A stretch of DNA of 64,000 bases from Flavobacterium hydatis (GCF_000737695.1 NZ_JPRM01000015.1:185474-249473), one strand, 5' to 3'; shown: positions 34,607 to 44,141, counted from the first letter of the stretch. A program made the numbers and translations. Notes: generated by a model from the letters alone, not told the origin.

Positions 34607-35482
34607 TTACATACTTTTCTTAAATTCTTCTATAAATAATTTTACTGCCTTTTTTTGATACGCCCCTTCTATCGTTAACATAAATGAATCTCGTTTAGTC
34701 TCGACTCCAGTAATGTTAATCGCTTTTATATTATCCCATCCTCTCAGAGCTTTCTCGGTTACAACTGTTGCCCAATAATCGCCATCGCCCACCAATCGCA
34801 ATAATGCCTGAACTGCATTTAATTCAATAGAAACTTTAGGTTTCATGTTATTTTTCAAAAACAATTCATCAAGAAACTCTCTAGAATTAAATCCTTTTAC
34901 GGGCAAAATAAGCGGAAGTTCTTCTATCTCTTTAAAGGGGATTTTATCTAAAACGGCTAATGAATGCGTTTTTGAAACTGCCAACACCAACTTTGATGTA
35001 AACAATGGAAATTTTTGAAAAGGAAGTTCTATTTCATTAGAAGAAATGACCAAAACCAAATCTAATTCATTATTCAATAGCTTTTTTTCTAAAGGCTCAG
35101 TTGTGCCATATTCAACAACAATTTTTAAATGCGGGTATGTTTTGGCAAACAAATCGACAATTGGCAAAACCAAAAGTCCAAAAATATAAGTAACTCCAAT
35201 TCTGAGTTCTCCGCCAATCATTTCGTTCAAATCATCAATAGCCTGTTTACCACTCTGAACGTTTTCTATAACTTGTTTCGCATGAATCAGAAATACCGAA
35301 CCCGCCTCCGTAAGCTGCACTTTCTTGCCAATCCTAACAAACAAAGGAAGACCGAGTTCCTCTTCCAACTTTTTTATTTGTTGTGACAATCCCGATTGGG
35401 TCACAAAACACAATTCGGCCGCTTTGGTAAAATGAAGTGTTTCGGCAGTTTTTATAAAATATTCTAGTTGAAAGATTTCCAT
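34607..35482 (-). CDS. LysR family transcriptional regulator
   Basis: 291 residues. The N-terminal winged HTH is typical (MEIFQLEYFIKTAETLHFTK, AAELCFVTQSGLSQQIKKLE, EELGLPLFVRIGKKVQLTEA). The effector domain (about 90-290) has GELRIGVTYIFGLLVLPIVD and ELDLVLVISSNEIE. The effector is unknown. The gene is divergent from an MFS exporter gene (90-base gap), the usual arrangement of a LysR regulator with its target. Confidence 0.92.
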   Translation of the reverse strand: MEIFQLEYFIKTAETLHFTKAAELCFVTQSGLSQQIKKLEEELGLPLFVRIGKKVQLTEAGSVFLIHAKQVIENVQSGKQAIDDLNEMIGGELRIGVTYIFGLLVLPIVDLFAKTYPHLKIVVEYGTTEPLEKKLLNNELDLVLVISSNEIELPFQKFPLFTSKLVLAVSKTHSLAVLDKIPFKEIEELPLILPVKGFNSREFLDELFLKNNMKPKVSIELNAVQALLRLVGDGDYWATVVTEKALRGWDNIKAINITGVETKRDSFMLTIEGAYQKKAVKLFIEEFKKSM

Positions 35483-35572
35483 ATCGATTAGACAAAGTAA
35501 TTATTATCAGTAAAATTATTAATTTTTCTAATGAAAACATAATCCCGAACTTTGTAAAAAAGTTTCACAATC

Positions 35573-36805
35573 ATGTTTAAAGCATTAAAATCAAAGAACT
35601 TCAAGTTATTCTTTTACGGTCAATCAGTTTCGGTTATTGGCACGTGGTTGCAAAAAACTGCCGTAAGTTGGATGGTTTATAGCATTACGGGTTCCGTATT
35701 CCTTTTAGGACTAACGACGTTTTTAAGCATGATACCGTCTTTATTCTTAGCACCATTAGCAGGAAGTATTATTGGACGTTACGACAGACATCGCAGTATG
35801 ATTGTACTACAATCTTTGGCAATGCTTCAAGCGGGTGCATTGGCCTTGCTGATTTATCTAAAAATATACAACATCAATTATATCTTAGGGCTAAGTTTGT
35901 TTCAAGGAGTCATAAATGCATTCGACATGACTTGCAGACAAACCATGATGGTCGAGATTGTAGATAACAAAGAGGATTTACCAAATGCAGTTGCCTTAAA
36001 TGCTACTCTAAACAATTTTGCCCGAATTGCTGGTCCTGCTTTGGCTGGAATTATTTTGCACAATTATGGCGAAGACATCTGTTTTATTGGAAACTTCCTA
36101 AGCTACATTCCTGTTTTGGTTTCTTTATTAATGATGAAAATCACGCCTCACATTAAAGCAACCGATAAGCTTAAAATGCTAGAAGACTTTATAGAAGGTT
36201 GGGATTACGTTAAAAAAGAAACCGAAATGGCAAAAATGCTTCTGATGTTAATGTGCAGTAGTTTATTTGTAATTTCTTTCAATACACTTATGCCAGTTTT
36301 TGCAAAGGATATCTTTAGCGGAAACGCGCAAACTTTTAGTTGGTTCGAGAGTGCGGCTGGTATTGGTTCTGTCTTATCGGCTATTTATCTGGCTAACTTA
36401 AAAACATCGCAAAACATGAATAAAATAATGATTGCTGCCAGCTTGTTGTTAGGATTTAGCATTATTATTTTGGCTTATTCAAGCAGTTTAACCATAGCAC
36501 TTATTTGCATGGCATTGAGTGGCGTTGGGATGATGGCACAAACCTCATCAATAAACATATACATACAAACCCAAAGTGCCACACATATGCGTTCCCGAAG
36601 CATTAGCTATTACCTTATGGCATACCAAGGAATGATTCCTGTGGGAAGTTTAATAATTGGATATCTATCACATTTTATAGGAACCCGAAATACTGTTGCC
36701 ATTCAAGGAGTAATCTGTATACTTTCAGTAATTGTTTATGTGTATTATAAAAACCGTAGTTCTCAAGAAGAGTTTGGAACTTGTGAGGTTCGTTATAAAA
36801 ACTAG
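35573..36805 (+). CDS. MFS transporter of the EntS-like exporter type
   Basis: 410 residues with 10-12 transmembrane helices. It opens with FKALKSKNFKLFFYGQSVSV and IGTWLQKTAVSWMVYSITGS, typical of the MFS_3 (EntS) group. Loop motif A variants appear as GRYDRHRSMIV after TM2. AFDMTCRQTMMVEIVDNKED and ALNATLNNFARIAGPALAGI follow, both group signatures. Members export siderophores, drugs or metabolites. The divergent LysR gene probably controls it. Confidence 0.9.
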   Translation: MFKALKSKNFKLFFYGQSVSVIGTWLQKTAVSWMVYSITGSVFLLGLTTFLSMIPSLFLAPLAGSIIGRYDRHRSMIVLQSLAMLQAGALALLIYLKIYNINYILGLSLFQGVINAFDMTCRQTMMVEIVDNKEDLPNAVALNATLNNFARIAGPALAGIILHNYGEDICFIGNFLSYIPVLVSLLMMKITPHIKATDKLKMLEDFIEGWDYVKKETEMAKMLLMLMCSSLFVISFNTLMPVFAKDIFSGNAQTFSWFESAAGIGSVLSAIYLANLKTSQNMNKIMIAASLLLGFSIIILAYSSSLTIALICMALSGVGMMAQTSSINIYIQTQSATHMRSRSISYYLMAYQGMIPVGSLIIGYLSHFIGTRNTVAIQGVICILSVIVYVYYKNRSSQEEFGTCEVRYKN

Positions 36806-37051
36806 TTTTACAACAATTCATTTTTTTTTTACCATATAAGTGATGTAAGTTCATTAAAGTTTGAGCTTCTTTAAGTTTAGCTTATATTTACTTAAATCAC
36901 TTATATGTTTAATTGAATTTAAAGAGAAATCTTCGCAAGTACTGCCAATCTTTGTCGAGTTTCTCGTGAAGATTTCTCGTCCCTCGAAATGACAATATTG
37001 GGGAAGATTTTCACTAAAATGAACTTAAATCACTTATATCTTTAACTAAAT
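36806..37051. repeat. Repeat mosaic downstream of the MFS gene
   Basis: ACCATATAAGTGATGTAAGT at 36831 faces the inverted ACTTAAATCACTTATATG at 36890. A 43-base segment at 36890-36932 recurs at 37023-37065 with three mismatches; the second copy includes the last codons of the asparaginase gene. Between them lies a TTCTCGTCCCTCGAAATGAC unit. A relative of the ATATAAGTGAT palindrome lies at about 48130-48208. Confidence 0.6.
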
Positions 37052-38083
37052 TTAAAGAGAAATCTCACCGCGTAAAGCAGTTTCAAAAACAGTCTTGAAA
37101 TTTTCTGCTTCGATTCCGTGACCTAACAAGTACATTAGTTTTGTAATTGCTGCCTCAGTTGTGATGTCTTTTCCAGAGATTACACCAAGTTCTTTAAGAA
37201 CTGTACTTGTCTCATATTGTCCCATATTCACACTTCCACCCGAACATTGTGTTACGTTTACAATGTGCATACCAGACTGAATGGCTTTTTTAATAGCATT
37301 AAGAAACCAATCTTCTGTTGGTGCATTTCCAGATCCGTAAGTTTCCAGAACAATTCCTTTTAAGTCCGGAATTGCCAATATTGCTGCCAAAACTGGTTCG
37401 CTCATTCCAGGAAACATTTTTATTATGGCAACGTGATTGTCTAATTTTTTGTGAACGATTAATTTCGAAGACGTTTTTATAGGCAAAAACAAATGCGAAT
37501 TTAATTTTAAATGCACTCCAGATTCTACCAATTCTGGGTAATTTGGAGCTGTAAAAGCTTTAAAATGTTCCGCATTTACTTTAGATGTTCTGTTACCACG
37601 GTATAATTTGTATTCAAAATACAAACAAACTTCATTGATTACAGGTTTTCCGTCTTGCTGAAGTGAAGCTATCTGAATCGCTGTGATAAGATTTTCTTTA
37701 GCATCAGTTCGCAAATCCCCAATTGATAATTGCGAACCCGTAAAAATCACAGGTTTAGATAAACTCTCCAGCATAAAACTTAATGCCGATGCAGAATATG
37801 ACATGGTATCTGAACCATGAAGAACTACAAAACCATCAAAAGACTCATAATTATCTTCTATAATCACGGCAATTTTTGTCCATTCTTCAGGATTCATATT
37901 CGATGAATCAATTGGAGTATCAAACGAAACCGTTTCGATTTCGCAATCCAATTGTTTCAACTCAGGAATTTTTTGTAATAATTTACTAAAGTTGAAGGCT
38001 TTGAGCGCTCCAGTCTCAAAATCTTTGCTCATACCGATAGTTCCACCGGTATAAATTAAAAGTATTTTGGCTTTAGATGACAT
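37052..38083 (-). CDS. ansA: Type I (cytosolic) L-asparaginase
   Basis: 343 residues. It hydrolyses asparagine to aspartate and ammonia. The first threonine motif YTGGTIGM carries the nucleophile Thr15. The second catalytic motif reads HGSDTM (Ser91-Asp92) instead of the usual HGTDTM, a conservative Thr-to-Ser change at a catalytic position. RGNRTSKV (Lys168) completes the site. There is no signal peptide. Its start overlaps the end of the upstream acyltransferase gene by 11 bases. Confidence 0.92.
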   Translation of the reverse strand: MSSKAKILLIYTGGTIGMSKDFETGALKAFNFSKLLQKIPELKQLDCEIETVSFDTPIDSSNMNPEEWTKIAVIIEDNYESFDGFVVLHGSDTMSYSASALSFMLESLSKPVIFTGSQLSIGDLRTDAKENLITAIQIASLQQDGKPVINEVCLYFEYKLYRGNRTSKVNAEHFKAFTAPNYPELVESGVHLKLNSHLFLPIKTSSKLIVHKKLDNHVAIIKMFPGMSEPVLAAILAIPDLKGIVLETYGSGNAPTEDWFLNAIKKAIQSGMHIVNVTQCSGGSVNMGQYETSTVLKELGVISGKDITTEAAITKLMYLLGHGIEAENFKTVFETALRGEISL

Positions 38084-39209
38084 CTTGGTATTTTAATTTG
38101 TTGACAACAGGATTTGCATACATACATAAAAAACCTTGTCTTGTAACAGGATTATCACTTCCGATACGCATTTCTAAACGACGCTCAAAAAGTAATTTTT
38201 CATTTTCTTTATACAAATGAGCAAATTTATCGGTTTTGTTTAAAATATCGTAAGCGATAAAATTAGTTGGCCATAATTTATAATTCTTTAATATCGAATC
38301 ATCTATAGCTTGTGCCAATGCTTGAATTTGTTTATTCGAATTGTCATTTTCAGCAGCAATCAGGTCAATTTCTTTATCTAGAACATCTCCTACCGAAATA
38401 TGTATTCTCTTTTTAGTTCCCATGATACCACTTAAAATGGTCATGAAATCTTCATTTTTTTCTTTAATGTAAATCTCATTATTCGCTTCTGCCATTAATT
38501 GTGGCATTTTCAAAGCATCGGTTGGGTCATATTCGTATGAAATCGAAACAGGAACTATTTTCATTTTCTTGAAATAATCCATCAGGTTCGCTTCATCAGA
38601 TCCCATTCCTAACATTTTAAGAACACCAGGATTTGTAGCGTCATTTCCGTCTTTGGTTCTTCCCTCACGTTGTGCAATCCAAACCGAACGGTTCTCACGA
38701 AACAATAAATGTCCGATATACTCCGATAATAACTTAGAACTTTGCAACATTTCACGAGGCGAAAGACCACGTAAAACCAAGAAATTACGATTTAATTTAG
38801 CCAAAACATTCAAGAACGCTTTTTTAACCAAATTATCTCCAATTGCCGAAGCAGTCATTACCAAACCATGCTCAAACAAGCAAACATTTAATAATGTTGT
38901 ATCTAAAAGAATGTCTCTATGATTAGAAACAAATAAGTAAGAAGTGTTTTTTTCTAGTTTCTCGAATCCCGAAGTTGTTAATCCTTCTGAACTTCTTTCG
39001 AGAACTTTTTGAATTGTCTGATAAATAAAATTGCATTGAAAATCACGAATAGAGTGAGTTCTCTTCAATTGTTCCTTCCAAACTTCGTCGTCTAACTCTG
39101 GAAATGAAAAGTTCATCATGGCTTTCATCATAGGATGATTTGCTACACCATGAAGGGCTTCATTTACTTCTGAATCATAAAACGGTCGAATCGCATCAAA
39201 TTTCTGCAT
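38073..39209 (-). CDS. Glycerol-phosphate-type acyltransferase (PlsC/PlsB superfamily)
   Basis: 378 residues. The acyltransferase core holds SNHRDILLDTTLLN (about 95-108), where the His and Asp stand for the HxxxxD motif with one extra residue. VWIAQREGRTKDGND follows (about 177), equivalent to the FPEGTRS motif. VPVSISYEYDPTDALKMPQL is another conserved block. Members acylate glycerol-3-phosphate or lysophosphatidic acid at the inner membrane. No transmembrane helix is obvious. It is coupled to ansA by an 11-base overlap. Confidence 0.82.
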   Translation of the reverse strand: MQKFDAIRPFYDSEVNEALHGVANHPMMKAMMNFSFPELDDEVWKEQLKRTHSIRDFQCNFIYQTIQKVLERSSEGLTTSGFEKLEKNTSYLFVSNHRDILLDTTLLNVCLFEHGLVMTASAIGDNLVKKAFLNVLAKLNRNFLVLRGLSPREMLQSSKLLSEYIGHLLFRENRSVWIAQREGRTKDGNDATNPGVLKMLGMGSDEANLMDYFKKMKIVPVSISYEYDPTDALKMPQLMAEANNEIYIKEKNEDFMTILSGIMGTKKRIHISVGDVLDKEIDLIAAENDNSNKQIQALAQAIDDSILKNYKLWPTNFIAYDILNKTDKFAHLYKENEKLLFERRLEMRIGSDNPVTRQGFLCMYANPVVNKLKYQDVI

Positions 39210-39274
39210 TATAAATATCTATTTTTAAGTGGACAAATGAACAAAAAAAAAATTAAAGTATCATACGTTCTAAG

Positions 39275-40054
39275 TTAAATCCCAAAAACGTCTTTTGAAT
39301 TTTGGGTAGTTACCACTGCTATTTCTTCTTCAGAAACGTCATATATATCGGCTAATTTTGATACAACGTTCAGCAAATAACTACTTTCGTTTCGCTTTCC
39401 GCGAAAAGGAATTGGTGCTAAATATGGCGAATCGGTTTCGAGAACAATATGTTTTAAATCGATTTGATTCAGGAATTGGTCGATTTTTCCGTTTTTAAAA
39501 GTCACCACACCACCGATTCCGAGTTTCATATTATAAGAAATCGCCTGTAATGCTTGCTCGTGAGTTCCAGTAAAGCAATGAAAGATACCAAATAATTCAT
39601 CTGATTTTTCTTCTTCTAAGATTTCAAAAATCTCATCAAAAGCATCACGACAGTGAATAACGATTGGTAATTTATATTGTTTTGCCCATTGAATTTGAGT
39701 TCTAAAAGCAATTTGTTGTTCTTTTAAATGGGTTTTATCCCAGTATAAATCAATTCCGATTTCGCCAACTGCGTAGAATTTTCGTTTTGCTAATTCTGTT
39801 TCTACATGTTTAAGCTCATCGACATAATTATCTTTTACGTAAGTGGGATGCAAACCCATCATTAAGAATACATTATCTGGATATTTTTGCTCCAAATCAT
39901 ACATAGATTGGGTGCAAGCTGCATCGATAGCAGGAATAAAAAAACGAGAAACACCAGCATCAATCGCTCTCTGAATCATCTCACCTCGATCTTGGTCAAA
40001 TTCCTCTGAATATAAATGTGTATGTGTATCGGTAATAATTGTTGTTGGGTTCAA
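39275..40054 (-). CDS. TatD family metal-dependent hydrolase
   Basis: 259 residues, a TIM-barrel nuclease/hydrolase. Metal ligands are readable: the first HxH in TDTHTHLYSEEF, the Glu in AVGEIGIDLYWD, His in PIVIHCRDAF, His in GIFHCFTGTHEQA and Asp in VLETDSPYLAP. This order is the TatD signature. Members act as 3'-5' exodeoxyribonucleases in DNA repair or quality control. It starts a likely unit with the acyltransferase and ansA on the same strand (65-base gap). Confidence 0.95.
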   Translation of the reverse strand: MNPTTIITDTHTHLYSEEFDQDRGEMIQRAIDAGVSRFFIPAIDAACTQSMYDLEQKYPDNVFLMMGLHPTYVKDNYVDELKHVETELAKRKFYAVGEIGIDLYWDKTHLKEQQIAFRTQIQWAKQYKLPIVIHCRDAFDEIFEILEEEKSDELFGIFHCFTGTHEQALQAISYNMKLGIGGVVTFKNGKIDQFLNQIDLKHIVLETDSPYLAPIPFRGKRNESSYLLNVVSKLADIYDVSEEEIAVVTTQNSKDVFGI

Positions 40055-40388
40055 TTTTATAATTTTAAAAGCCCAAAATTACGACAATAATAAAAACTTT
40101 CCCAATTTGATTACAATAACCAAATTTTGCTGTAAAATACAACATCAAGCCTCATGATAAATAGTACGCAGATTAAACGGATTCACTAAAGTGAAAACGC
40201 GGACAAAAACTGATTTTCTATTCGTAATCTTTTCAGAACGAGTAACAAGTAATAAGTATTGCGTAGACGCACTGCGGTGCGTCTCTACAGAAAACCTTTG
40301 CGACTTTGTGCCTTTGTTCCTTTGCGCCTTTGTTCCTCTGAACCTAGTCCCTTCTCCCCAATATTGTCTTTATTGACAAACTGAGTCA
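40055..40388. repeat. Gap with a half copy of the CGCGGAT repeat and other dispersed repeats
   Basis: About 40163-40230 matches the left half of the CGCGGAT family (TACGCAGATTAAACGGATTC, GTGAAAACGCGG). At 40263-40292, GTAGACGCACTGCGGTGCGTCTCTAC forms a GC-rich hairpin of a type I recall as common in Flavobacterium. A CCTTTGCGCCTTTG tandem stretch follows. No gene. Confidence 0.55.
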
Positions 40389-42029
40389 CTATACTCCTGT
40401 TTCAATAAATTTTATTGCACGGTCTAGAACCTCATCTTTCCCTTGCTGAATCCCTTCAATTGTAGGTTTAACTTCGATATCAGGAACGATTCCTATTCTT
40501 TGTGTTTCGCGTTTATCAGGATAATAAACACCAATTCCTGAATATCTTGTATGAAATTCTTTAAAATCAAGTTCTGTTACATTTCCATCAGCTCCACCCG
40601 TTTGGCTTCCTATAATTGTAGTATTTCCAGCAGTTTGAAAAGACATCGCAGTCCATTCAGCCTGACTCATAGAATCTTCGTTAAGCAATACAATAACTTT
40701 ACCCTTATAATGATCTTTGTTTTCAGAGCCACAATTTGTTCCTTCTGTCCATTTAAATCTTCCCGGATAACTAAAATCAGGATAGGTGTAAATTGCAAAT
40801 TTTTCTTCGTGAGCATTTAAAAATTTAGAGATTTCTTCATAAGTTCCGTTTGGATAATTTCTCATATCAAAAACAATAGCTTTTGTAGATTTTAGTGCTT
40901 CAATCATATCCGGAATATGTCTAACTTTTATAACTCCCATATTCACATATCCAATATTTTTATCCAAGAGTTTAAACTTATCCTTCTTTTTCATTGCTCC
41001 CTTTTTAAACTCATTTCTATGAGAATCATGATAATCAAACCAAGTCATTGCTTTTATTTCGGACTTTCCATCCTTTAAAAATTCAACTTTAACATTATCT
41101 GAATCAGACATCAAAATTGAGCCTACAATTTTATTTAGATAAGAAGCTTCGTTTGAAGCACAAACAAGATCCCTATTTTCTAAAATAAGCGTTGCAATGG
41201 TTTTATCATTTATTTTAACAATTACATCTCCTATTTTAATATTACTTGCTTCTGCCAGACTATCACCCAAAATTTCTGTAACCACCATTTTCTCATCAAT
41301 TATTTTACAATCAGCAGGGAAATAGTATTTCATACTTTTGTTAGATTCATACGTCACAAATTCAACATGACTATCATTGAGTCTAGTAGACATTCTTGTC
41401 ATTGTTGCGTAAAAATCATTCTCGTTTTTCGCTTCAAGAACTAAAGGCAATATCTCATCTAGAGTTTTATCCCATTTTTTATCCATAAGATATTTGTCTG
41501 GAAAAAAGTATTCTACTAGATTCCAATACATACACATCCATAAAATTCTTGAATTTTTATTATCGTACTTAAGATCAAAATAATTTCCGTTTTTAAAAGG
41601 ATTATACCCTGGTCCTATTTCCTCATCGGTCTGGAATCTATTATCCTCAATAAACCTCAATTTGGCAGAAAGTTTTTTCGAAAATAATTTATTGCTGTCA
41701 ATCCAGCTTATGTCAAAGTTCTTATCAAAATACGCTACATCTTTTGGCGCAATTATTGGCGCAATATCTTTTACTTCACCTAGAGAATCTATCCAATTTT
41801 CCATAACCAATGAAAACTCTTTTTTAGTTTTCGCTTGTTCTATTTTCGGTAAGACTTCGAGAAGTTGGTTGTCCCAGTTAAAATCGCCTTTGGCAACTTT
41901 TGGGTGGTAATATTTTAAAAAGCCCCATACTTTACAGGTAGCAGCTAATTTTTCGGTTTCGGTAATTTTGGTTTGGCTAAAAATGGTATGTGAAAAAACA
42001 AGAAGAATAAATAGGGTAATTTTTTGCAT
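40389..42029 (-). CDS. S41 family (C-terminal processing) peptidase
   Basis: 546 residues with a signal peptide (1-18, ending TIFSQ), so periplasmic or surface-located. The N-terminal part resembles the Bacteroidota S41 group (LAATCKVWGFLKYYHPKVAK). A PDZ domain follows at about 240-330 (DSLAEASNIKIGDVIVKIND). The catalytic region has IVFDMRNYPNG and then VIVLLNEDSMSQAEWTAMSF, where the nucleophile Ser lies, and GSQTGGADGNV. The catalytic Lys is not certain. It probably degrades envelope proteins. Confidence 0.87.
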   Translation of the reverse strand: MQKITLFILLVFSHTIFSQTKITETEKLAATCKVWGFLKYYHPKVAKGDFNWDNQLLEVLPKIEQAKTKKEFSLVMENWIDSLGEVKDIAPIIAPKDVAYFDKNFDISWIDSNKLFSKKLSAKLRFIEDNRFQTDEEIGPGYNPFKNGNYFDLKYDNKNSRILWMCMYWNLVEYFFPDKYLMDKKWDKTLDEILPLVLEAKNENDFYATMTRMSTRLNDSHVEFVTYESNKSMKYYFPADCKIIDEKMVVTEILGDSLAEASNIKIGDVIVKINDKTIATLILENRDLVCASNEASYLNKIVGSILMSDSDNVKVEFLKDGKSEIKAMTWFDYHDSHRNEFKKGAMKKKDKFKLLDKNIGYVNMGVIKVRHIPDMIEALKSTKAIVFDMRNYPNGTYEEISKFLNAHEEKFAIYTYPDFSYPGRFKWTEGTNCGSENKDHYKGKVIVLLNEDSMSQAEWTAMSFQTAGNTTIIGSQTGGADGNVTELDFKEFHTRYSGIGVYYPDKRETQRIGIVPDIEVKPTIEGIQQGKDEVLDRAIKFIETGV

Positions 42030-42392
42030 TCAGTAAAAAGGTTAAAATTATAAATAGTTTGAGGTTAGTGTAATTGCGGAATCGAATTTAGAAATTAAAA
42101 TCCGAATTTGATTACAATCATAAAAAAAGCAACAAAAAAATGTTGCTTTAATTTCTATTTATCATTGTTTTACACGCAATCTTGTTAGGCTGAGCATATC
42201 AATAATATTATGGTAAATGGTACGCAGATTAAACGGATTCGCAAAAGCGAAAACGCGGATAAAAACTGATTTTTTCTATTCGCAATCTTGTCAAACTGAG
42301 CGGAGTCGAAGTCCTGTAAGTAACTCCACAAAAAAAATTCGCAAAGCATCTTAACTCTTTGCGAATCTTTGTGTGTTTAGCGAAATAATCCT
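42030..42392. repeat. Gap with a half copy of the CGCGGAT repeat and a hairpin
   Basis: AAAGCAACAAAAAAATGTTGCTTT at about 42127-42150 forms a hairpin that could end transcription. About 42219-42290 is a half copy of the CGCGGAT family, nearly the same as that at 40163. ACTGAGCGGAGTCGAAG at about 42299 matches a repeat at 7506. No gene. Confidence 0.55.
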
Positions 42393-43124
42393 TTAATCTA
42401 ATTCGTTCAAGAGATCTTGTACATCATCATAACCTTCATAATCTTGAGAAATCGTTTCTAAAATATCTTTGCACGATTGATAATCTTTCTGTTTTAATTT
42501 GCTCAAAGCAAGATTCCATAATGCTTTGTCTTTATAAACAGATGTTCCCGTTTTTAATTCATTAAAGACAGCTTCGGCTTTCTGGAACTCATTTTCTTGT
42601 AATAAAGCAACACCATAAAAATACTGAATCTCGGGTGTTTTAATTTCTTTTAGAGTTTCCTCAAAAAGCGGAATTGCATCTTTATATTTTCTGGCATTAA
42701 ATGCTACTTCAGCTTGTTTTAATGCAATATTTGCATCTCCTCTTTCGGTAAAAGTAGCTTGCTCTGGATGATTAAAATCTTCAAAAACAGGATTCGAATC
42801 ATAGTTAAAAAAGAACAAACCAATTAAAACTGCAACAGAAGCTGCAACTGCATAATACCAAGGTTTTAAAGATACCGCTTTATTTTTTTTCTTCTTTTTA
42901 TTAAAATGAGTATTCGAAATCTGAGTTAGATTTTCTTTAAATTCTTCTCTTTCTTTTTTATACCCAAATTTGGTTTCCAAATGAAGATTTACGTTTTTAA
43001 AAGTCTCAAATGCCGTAACAAATTCTGGATTTTCGGCTAATTGTTTCTCAAAACTTTTTTTTTCTTCAACAGTCATTTCTCCCTGAAGATATTGATCGAA
43101 TAATATATAGCGTTCTTCGTTCAT
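42393..43124 (-). CDS. Membrane TPR protein, probable anti-sigma partner
   Basis: 243 residues. The N-terminal cytoplasmic part (MNEERYILFDQYLQGEMTVE, EKKSFEKQLAENPEFVTAFE) resembles the helical domain of Bacteroidota anti-sigma-like proteins. One transmembrane helix (about 90-106, WYYAVAASVAVLIGLFFF) follows a Lys-rich stretch. The periplasmic part (about 132-240) carries TPR-like repeats (KQAEVAFNARKYKDAIPLFE, FYGVALLQENEFQKAEAVFN). Its start lies two bases after the sigma factor stop, so it is co-translated. I infer that it holds the sigma factor at the membrane and senses envelope signals. Confidence 0.72.
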   Translation of the reverse strand: MNEERYILFDQYLQGEMTVEEKKSFEKQLAENPEFVTAFETFKNVNLHLETKFGYKKEREEFKENLTQISNTHFNKKKKKNKAVSLKPWYYAVAASVAVLIGLFFFNYDSNPVFEDFNHPEQATFTERGDANIALKQAEVAFNARKYKDAIPLFEETLKEIKTPEIQYFYGVALLQENEFQKAEAVFNELKTGTSVYKDKALWNLALSKLKQKDYQSCKDILETISQDYEGYDDVQDLLNELD

Positions 43125-43126
43125 GA

Positions 43127-43711
43127 CTACTTATTTTTTAGAGATTTAAAGTTCTTACTTTCCTGAATCCACTCTGTTAACTGACCAATACAAAGCGATT
43201 TCTTTTTGCGAACATAACCATAAGTTACATTTAGTTTCTCGGCTACTTCTTCCATCGATTTTATCGTAAAACTCAGCTTTAACAATTCCTGACATTTCTC
43301 TCCTAATTTATGGAACATGACATCAAACAATTGTTGTTTCTCTTCAAATTCTTCGGTTTGATCAACCAATTCATGTGCAGATTCATTTATAGATGCTACA
43401 TCTTCGTTAATTGTTACCCCTTTATTCGATGTTTTTTTTAATTCATTAAGCCACTTTCTTTTACATAGCAAGAAAAAGTAAGCATCAAATGGGCAAGTCA
43501 ATTGTAGTGCATTGGCTTTAGCCTGATTAAAAAGCAAAATCATTATTTCCTGAACCACATCTTGCGCCTGATCCTTATCGCCAGAATTGTTCATTATATA
43601 CGAAACCACTTTAGGAACAAACTTTTTATAGATAGATTGAATCACCGCCGAATCATTTGCGGCAAGCCCTTCAATATACATTTGATCAGGATGAATTTTA
43701 GTTTGGCCCAT
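43127..43711 (-). CDS. ECF-like RNA polymerase sigma factor
   Basis: 194 residues. Region 2 spans about 20-90 (NDSAVIQSIYKKFVPKVVSY, DQAQDVVQEIMILLFNQAK, CPFDAYFFLLCKRKWLNELK). Region 4 spans about 125-185 (KLGEKCQELLKLSFTIKSME, EVAEKLNVTYGYVRKKKSLC). The size and lack of region 3 mark a group IV sigma factor. It is co-transcribed with the membrane TPR protein. A divergent set of envelope genes starts 131 bases away, with a GGGGTAACA sequence ahead of three of them, which could be its target promoter. Confidence 0.88.
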   Translation of the reverse strand: MGQTKIHPDQMYIEGLAANDSAVIQSIYKKFVPKVVSYIMNNSGDKDQAQDVVQEIMILLFNQAKANALQLTCPFDAYFFLLCKRKWLNELKKTSNKGVTINEDVASINESAHELVDQTEEFEEKQQLFDVMFHKLGEKCQELLKLSFTIKSMEEVAEKLNVTYGYVRKKKSLCIGQLTEWIQESKNFKSLKNK

Positions 43712-43767
43712 AAAACGACTTTTTAATTAGCTAATGTAAAAAAAATCCGAAAATAAATCTCCATTTC

Positions 43768-43780
43768 AGGGGTAACAATT
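43768..43780 (+). promoter_or_regulatory. Candidate sigma-factor promoter element, copy 1
   Basis: AGGGGTAACAATT lies in the divergent region between the sigma gene and the small membrane protein gene. Similar sequences precede both lipoprotein genes (44151 and 44813). Assigning it as the -35 part of an ECF promoter is inference. Confidence 0.4.
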
Positions 43781-43841
43781 ATATAATCAAGTTGATATAC
43801 CAAAACAAGAATCTTTTAAAACAATTAAAAAATTAAGAGAA

Positions 43842-44141
43842 ATGGAAAGTTATCAATTTATAAACGAGAAAAATTTAGACCAATTTCATAAGATGCTTTC
43901 TACCAAAATCCGAAATGGTTTTGTAATTGTCGAGCATAACGAGAAACTTCCTTATGTAGTTTTATCCAAAGAGAAAAAAGAAATAAACCATTCCCTGCAC
44001 TTATTCTTTACCTGCATTACTCTAGGCTTATGGTCGATAGTTTGGATTTATCTAATCATCACCCTTTCTAAGAAAAAAAATATTCTTGTTGCCTTAGACG
44101 AAGATGGAAATCTATTTGAAGAAAAATGCCTTTTAAAATAA
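43842..44141 (+). CDS. Small single-pass membrane protein divergent from the sigma gene
   Basis: 99 residues. A cytoplasmic N-terminal region (about 1-48) leads to a transmembrane segment (about 50-74, LHLFFTCITLGLWSIVWIYL) and a C-terminal tail ending LVALDEDGNLFEEKCLLK. No family recognised. Its place directly opposite the sigma factor gene and upstream of two lipoprotein genes suggests membership in the same regulon. Confidence 0.6.
   Translation: MESYQFINEKNLDQFHKMLSTKIRNGFVIVEHNEKLPYVVLSKEKKEINHSLHLFFTCITLGLWSIVWIYLIITLSKKKNILVALDEDGNLFEEKCLLK

Noticed and set aside
40191..40376. 61-codon frame in the gap after tatD
   Set aside because: It is built from repeat sequence (CGCGGAC half repeat, GACGCAC hairpin, CCTTTGCG units).
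43409..43421. Fourth GGGGTAACA copy as a promoter
   Set aside because: It lies inside the sigma factor coding sequence (codons for KGVTI) with no gene starting downstream on that strand.
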